Assembly: GCA_043788645.1 (NCBI GenBank) | Contig: JAYVTS010000154.1 | Coordinates: 1-6,951 of the forward strand | Direction of reading: 5' to 3' | DNA from: CANIZL01 sp043788645 | GTDB taxonomy: Bacteria; Verrucomicrobiota; Verrucomicrobiia; Limisphaerales; UBA9464 | DNA: 6,951 nt | Shown: positions 6,286-6,951 of the stretch, piece by piece | Layout: each line of letters opens with the position of its first letter | Position numbering within the stretch: position 1 is the stretch's first letter | Notes under the pieces: model-generated | Told to the model about the DNA's origin: nothing | Databases searched by the model: none | The model's input: only the letters and a program-made list of their open reading frames with translations | Program-made: the position numbers and the translations under genes

Positions 6286-6626
6286 AATATTGATGACTTT
6301 TCAACTGAGCGCTGTCGGCGGCGGCCATTTTGCGCCGACTCCACGCCGAGGGCGTCATCTCCTTGGCTAAACTCCAGCCGCCTTTGGGTCTGAAGCGAAA
6401 CTCGGCCGTCCCCCGCGATGCCCAGCCCTTACCCAAAGTCAGCCCCGAAAGGGAGTTGAATCCGGTGGCTCTGGGCGAAGCCGACCCCATCGAATTGATC
6501 CTGGTGGGCAGTCGCTCGAGCAAGAACTATCAGGTGTGGCGAGGCCTGCTGGAGGAACAGCACTACCTGGGTTCCGGTCCGTTGGCTGGGCATCAACTCC
6601 GGTATCTGATTACCCCTGTCCCTTGT
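6274..6626. mobile_element. 353-bp segment bounded by a perfect 12-bp inverted repeat
   Basis: ACAAGGGACAGG at 6274-6285 is matched perfectly in inverted orientation by CCTGTCCCTTGT at 6615-6626. The segment between contains the DruA-like fragment, whose homology ends at 6611, three bases before the right arm. This looks like a small non-autonomous element or a remnant of one, with terminal repeats. Against this, there is no visible target-site duplication and no transposase inside. Confidence 0.4.
6309..6611 (+). pseudogene. DruA/DUF4338-family gene fragment
   Basis: The frame after the stop at 6306-6308 reads AILRRLHAEGVISL, a proline-rich linker, then the DUF4338 hallmark: ELILVGSRSSKNYQVWRGLL followed by EEQHYLGSGPLAGHQLRYLI. 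In the family this HYLG...G.QLRYL block is followed by about 200 more residues (the conserved core ending in a long Trp/Arg-rich region), which are absent. The N-terminal part before the RRLH helix is missing too. About 100 codons remain of a usual 300-400. DruA is a component of the Druantia anti-phage system. Stand-alone relatives are frequent, often beside transposon remnants, and of unknown role. No druE-type helicase is in the window. A TTG at 6330 is the first start-like codon, but there is no ribosome binding site. A pseudogene is much more likely than a small functional protein. Confidence 0.65.
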
Positions 6627-6776
6627 TTACGCCGCTCTTTATATCCGGCACTGTCGCGCCGGCCAGTCCGAAATTCCCAGGAGTGGGTGCCGCCCCGGCA
6701 CCCACGAGCGGCGTAGGGAGCGCGTCCCGGCGACCTCCTCCTGACCCACAGAAGTAGGTTTCAATAAACAAGCGCC
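6627..6776. other. non-coding stretch with REP-like sequence
   Basis: This stretch lies between the right arm of the inverted repeat and the stop of the minus-strand transposase remnant. It holds the hairpin at 6679-6705 and, just after it, a GTAGGGAGCGCGTCCC stretch (6712-6727) with a weak 4-bp GGGA/TCCC stem. I see no gene. Confidence 0.5.
6679..6705 (+). repeat. REP-like hairpin with GGAG tetranucleotide
   Basis: GTGGGTGCCG (6683-6692) and CGGCACCCAC (6696-6705) form a perfect 10-bp GC-rich stem with a CCC loop. It is immediately preceded by a GGAG-type tetranucleotide (6680-6683, overlapping the first stem base). A conserved GTAG/GGAG tetranucleotide 5' of a hairpin is the signature of REP sequences mobilised by REP-associated tyrosine transposases. 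A gene of that type ends 72 bases to the right, which supports the reading. It could instead act as a transcription terminator, but no T tract follows on either strand. Confidence 0.55.
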
Positions 6777-6951
6777 TCAACCAAATACCGCCACCCGCAG
6801 TTTCCGAAGGGTGAAGAGTCCCTCCGACGCCAGTCCAGTCATCGTTCGCGCGCCGCTCTGGCGGGTTGGACCGAAGCGGTCCCTGAATTGGGCAAACACA
6901 CCCTCCACAAACGCCCGACTTCCCAACGCCGCGCCATCCGCAAAATACCGC
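6777..6951 (-). CDS. REP-associated tyrosine transposase (RAYT/IS200-like), C-terminal part, partial
   Basis: Reading leftward from the window edge, the minus strand gives 57 codons: RYFADGAALGSRAFVEGVFA, then QFRDRFGPTRQSGARTM, then GLASEGLFTLRKLRVAVFG and a TGA at 6777-6779. This pattern (R-Y-F-x-D-G..GS..FVE..F, then FG..R..GAR.M, then L..LR.LRV) matches the C-terminal tail of the RAYT-type transposases common in Verrucomicrobia and related groups. They are HUH-family enzymes that nick single-stranded DNA at REP hairpins. The HUH motif and catalytic Tyr would lie beyond the window, so activity cannot be judged. The nearby REP-like hairpin fits a RAYT locus. It faces away from the DruA fragment. 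Confidence 0.75.
   Translation of the reverse strand, partial: RYFADGAALGSRAFVEGVFAQFRDRFGPTRQSGARTMTGLASEGLFTLRKLRVAVFG

Noticed and set aside
6330..6716. 128-codon functional DruA-like protein
   Set aside because: Homology stops at 6611 at the inverted repeat; the rest of the frame translates repeat and REP sequence, and both family ends are missing.

Overview
The window comes from a GC-rich bacterium, most likely of the Verrucomicrobia (PVC group). Three things suggest this: a prepilin-like protein with the [24 protein letters not shown] signature that is amplified in that group, a giant FG-GAP/VCBS + ASPIC/UnbV protein, and a REP-associated tyrosine transposase C-terminus of the type common there. 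The assignment is by gene style only. No rRNA, tRNA or CRISPR array is visible.

Layout. Positions 1-77 may be the 3' end of an upstream gene. A sigma70-like promoter at 126-154 precedes a pseudopilin/DUF1559-like gene (193-918, +). It converges on a very large secreted beta-propeller gene on the minus strand (1038 to about 4682, open to 4889). That protein is an internal tandem duplication: seven FG-GAP/VCBS blades plus an ASPIC/UnbV domain, then seven more blades (one degenerate) plus a second ASPIC/UnbV domain. The 5' part of its reading frame contains a 22-bp inverted-repeat pair spanning 147 bp, and the true start is probably inside that stretch.

The right third (about 5060-6951) is a graveyard of broken defence-type and mobile genes, all apparently on the plus strand except the last. 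It starts with a copy of a dispersed CGTTCAT-type repeat, then the tail of a small reading frame whose stop overlaps the start of a hipA-like gene. That hipA gene has lost roughly 110-140 codons from its middle, including the ATP-binding glycine-rich segment, and is frameshifted at the junction. Next come the first ~36 codons of a NADAR-family gene, cut off at a CAAGGGACA repeat. Then comes a central piece of a DruA/DUF4338 gene bounded almost exactly by a perfect 12-bp inverted repeat. A REP-like hairpin with a GGAG tetranucleotide follows, and last the C-terminus of a RAYT-type transposase on the minus strand, running off the end.

Functionally, the left part looks like exported structural or surface proteins. 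The right part looks like a decayed accessory island in which each gene ends at or near a short repeat. I do not see an intact new system. The noteworthy signals are the repeat-bounded gene fragments, the hairpin that covers the hipA ribosome binding site, and the duplicated propeller protein.
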